Source of the DNA: a candidate division SR1 bacterium
GTDB lineage: Bacteria > Patescibacteriota > Gracilibacteria > Absconditabacterales > Absconditicoccaceae
DNA length: 18,206 nt
Assembly: GCA_025997135.1 (NCBI GenBank)
Contig: BNUE01000020.1
Span: 1 to 18,206 of the forward strand
Direction: 5' to 3'
The notes under the pieces were generated by a model. The model had not been told where the DNA came from. It searched no databases and saw only the letters and a program-made list of their open reading frames with translations. Positions 18,189-18,206 of the stretch are shown here, piece after piece. The number at the start of each line of letters is the position of its first letter. The first letter of the stretch is position 1. Made by a program: the position numbers and the translations under genes.

Positions 18189-18206
18189 ATGTCTATTTTT
18201 TTAATG
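18189..18206 (+). CDS. Possible 5' end of a gene cut by the window edge
   Basis: Six codons, ATG TCT ATT TTT TTA ATG, run to the window end, 22 bp after the -10 of a good promoter. Either ATG could be the start. Too short to identify; the only support is the promoter and the free spacing. Confidence 0.25.

Overview
The window reads as chromosome of a Patescibacteria/CPR bacterium from the clade that reads UGA as glycine (Gracilibacteria/BD1-5/GN02 or Absconditabacteria/SR1; genetic code 25). Long genes are open only if TGA is sense, and those TGAs fall on invariant glycines: the SecA Walker A loop, the SecA RGRAGRQG motif, the SecA zinc tail, and the ABC signature. No gene seen here ends in TGA; all complete genes stop at TAA or TAG. 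The DNA is AT-rich, genes are tightly packed, and no gene has a convincing Shine-Dalgarno sequence. That fits the 16S 3' end, which lacks the CCUCC anti-SD core. I cannot choose between the two phyla from the sequence alone.

Layout. 25-3147 (+) is secA. 3160-6785 (-) holds, in transcription order, a secreted four-domain Kazal-type protease inhibitor, a single-pass membrane protein of unknown function, and a MOP-superfamily polysaccharide/lipid flippase; the last two are 11 nt apart and probably co-transcribed. 6981-11775 alternates strands: a 97-aa protein (+), an MFS transporter (-), an FtsE/LolD-like ABC ATPase (+), a 162-aa unknown (+), a lipoprotein (-), and a membrane-anchored lysozyme/transglycosylase-like protein (+). 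11825-12052 (+) is a 75-aa unknown, followed by a strong terminator shared with the convergent 737-aa type III glutamine synthetase (12123-14336, -). That gene contains no TGA-Gly codon and looks recently acquired. 14530-15507 (+) is an AbiE-type toxin-antitoxin locus with an intact antitoxin and a deleted, frameshifted toxin.

The right end is an rRNA unit in unusual order: promoter, 5S, 16S, terminator, with no 23S after the 16S. A long leader/trailer helix brackets the 16S. A tRNA-Gly(GCC) on the minus strand converges on the same terminator. Beyond it lie seven tandem copies of a heptamer and a good promoter that leads to a gene cut off by the window edge.

Themes: secretion and envelope (SecA, flippase, lipoprotein, lysozyme-like protein, Kazal inhibitor, transporters) dominate, as expected for a small host-associated or predatory epibiont. 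The glutamine synthetase and the AbiE remnant are the accessory, probably transferred, parts. Apart from the code change, the most unusual signals are the lost anti-SD, the 5S-16S order, an h45-like hairpin in the 16S leader, and the TGA-free glutamine synthetase.
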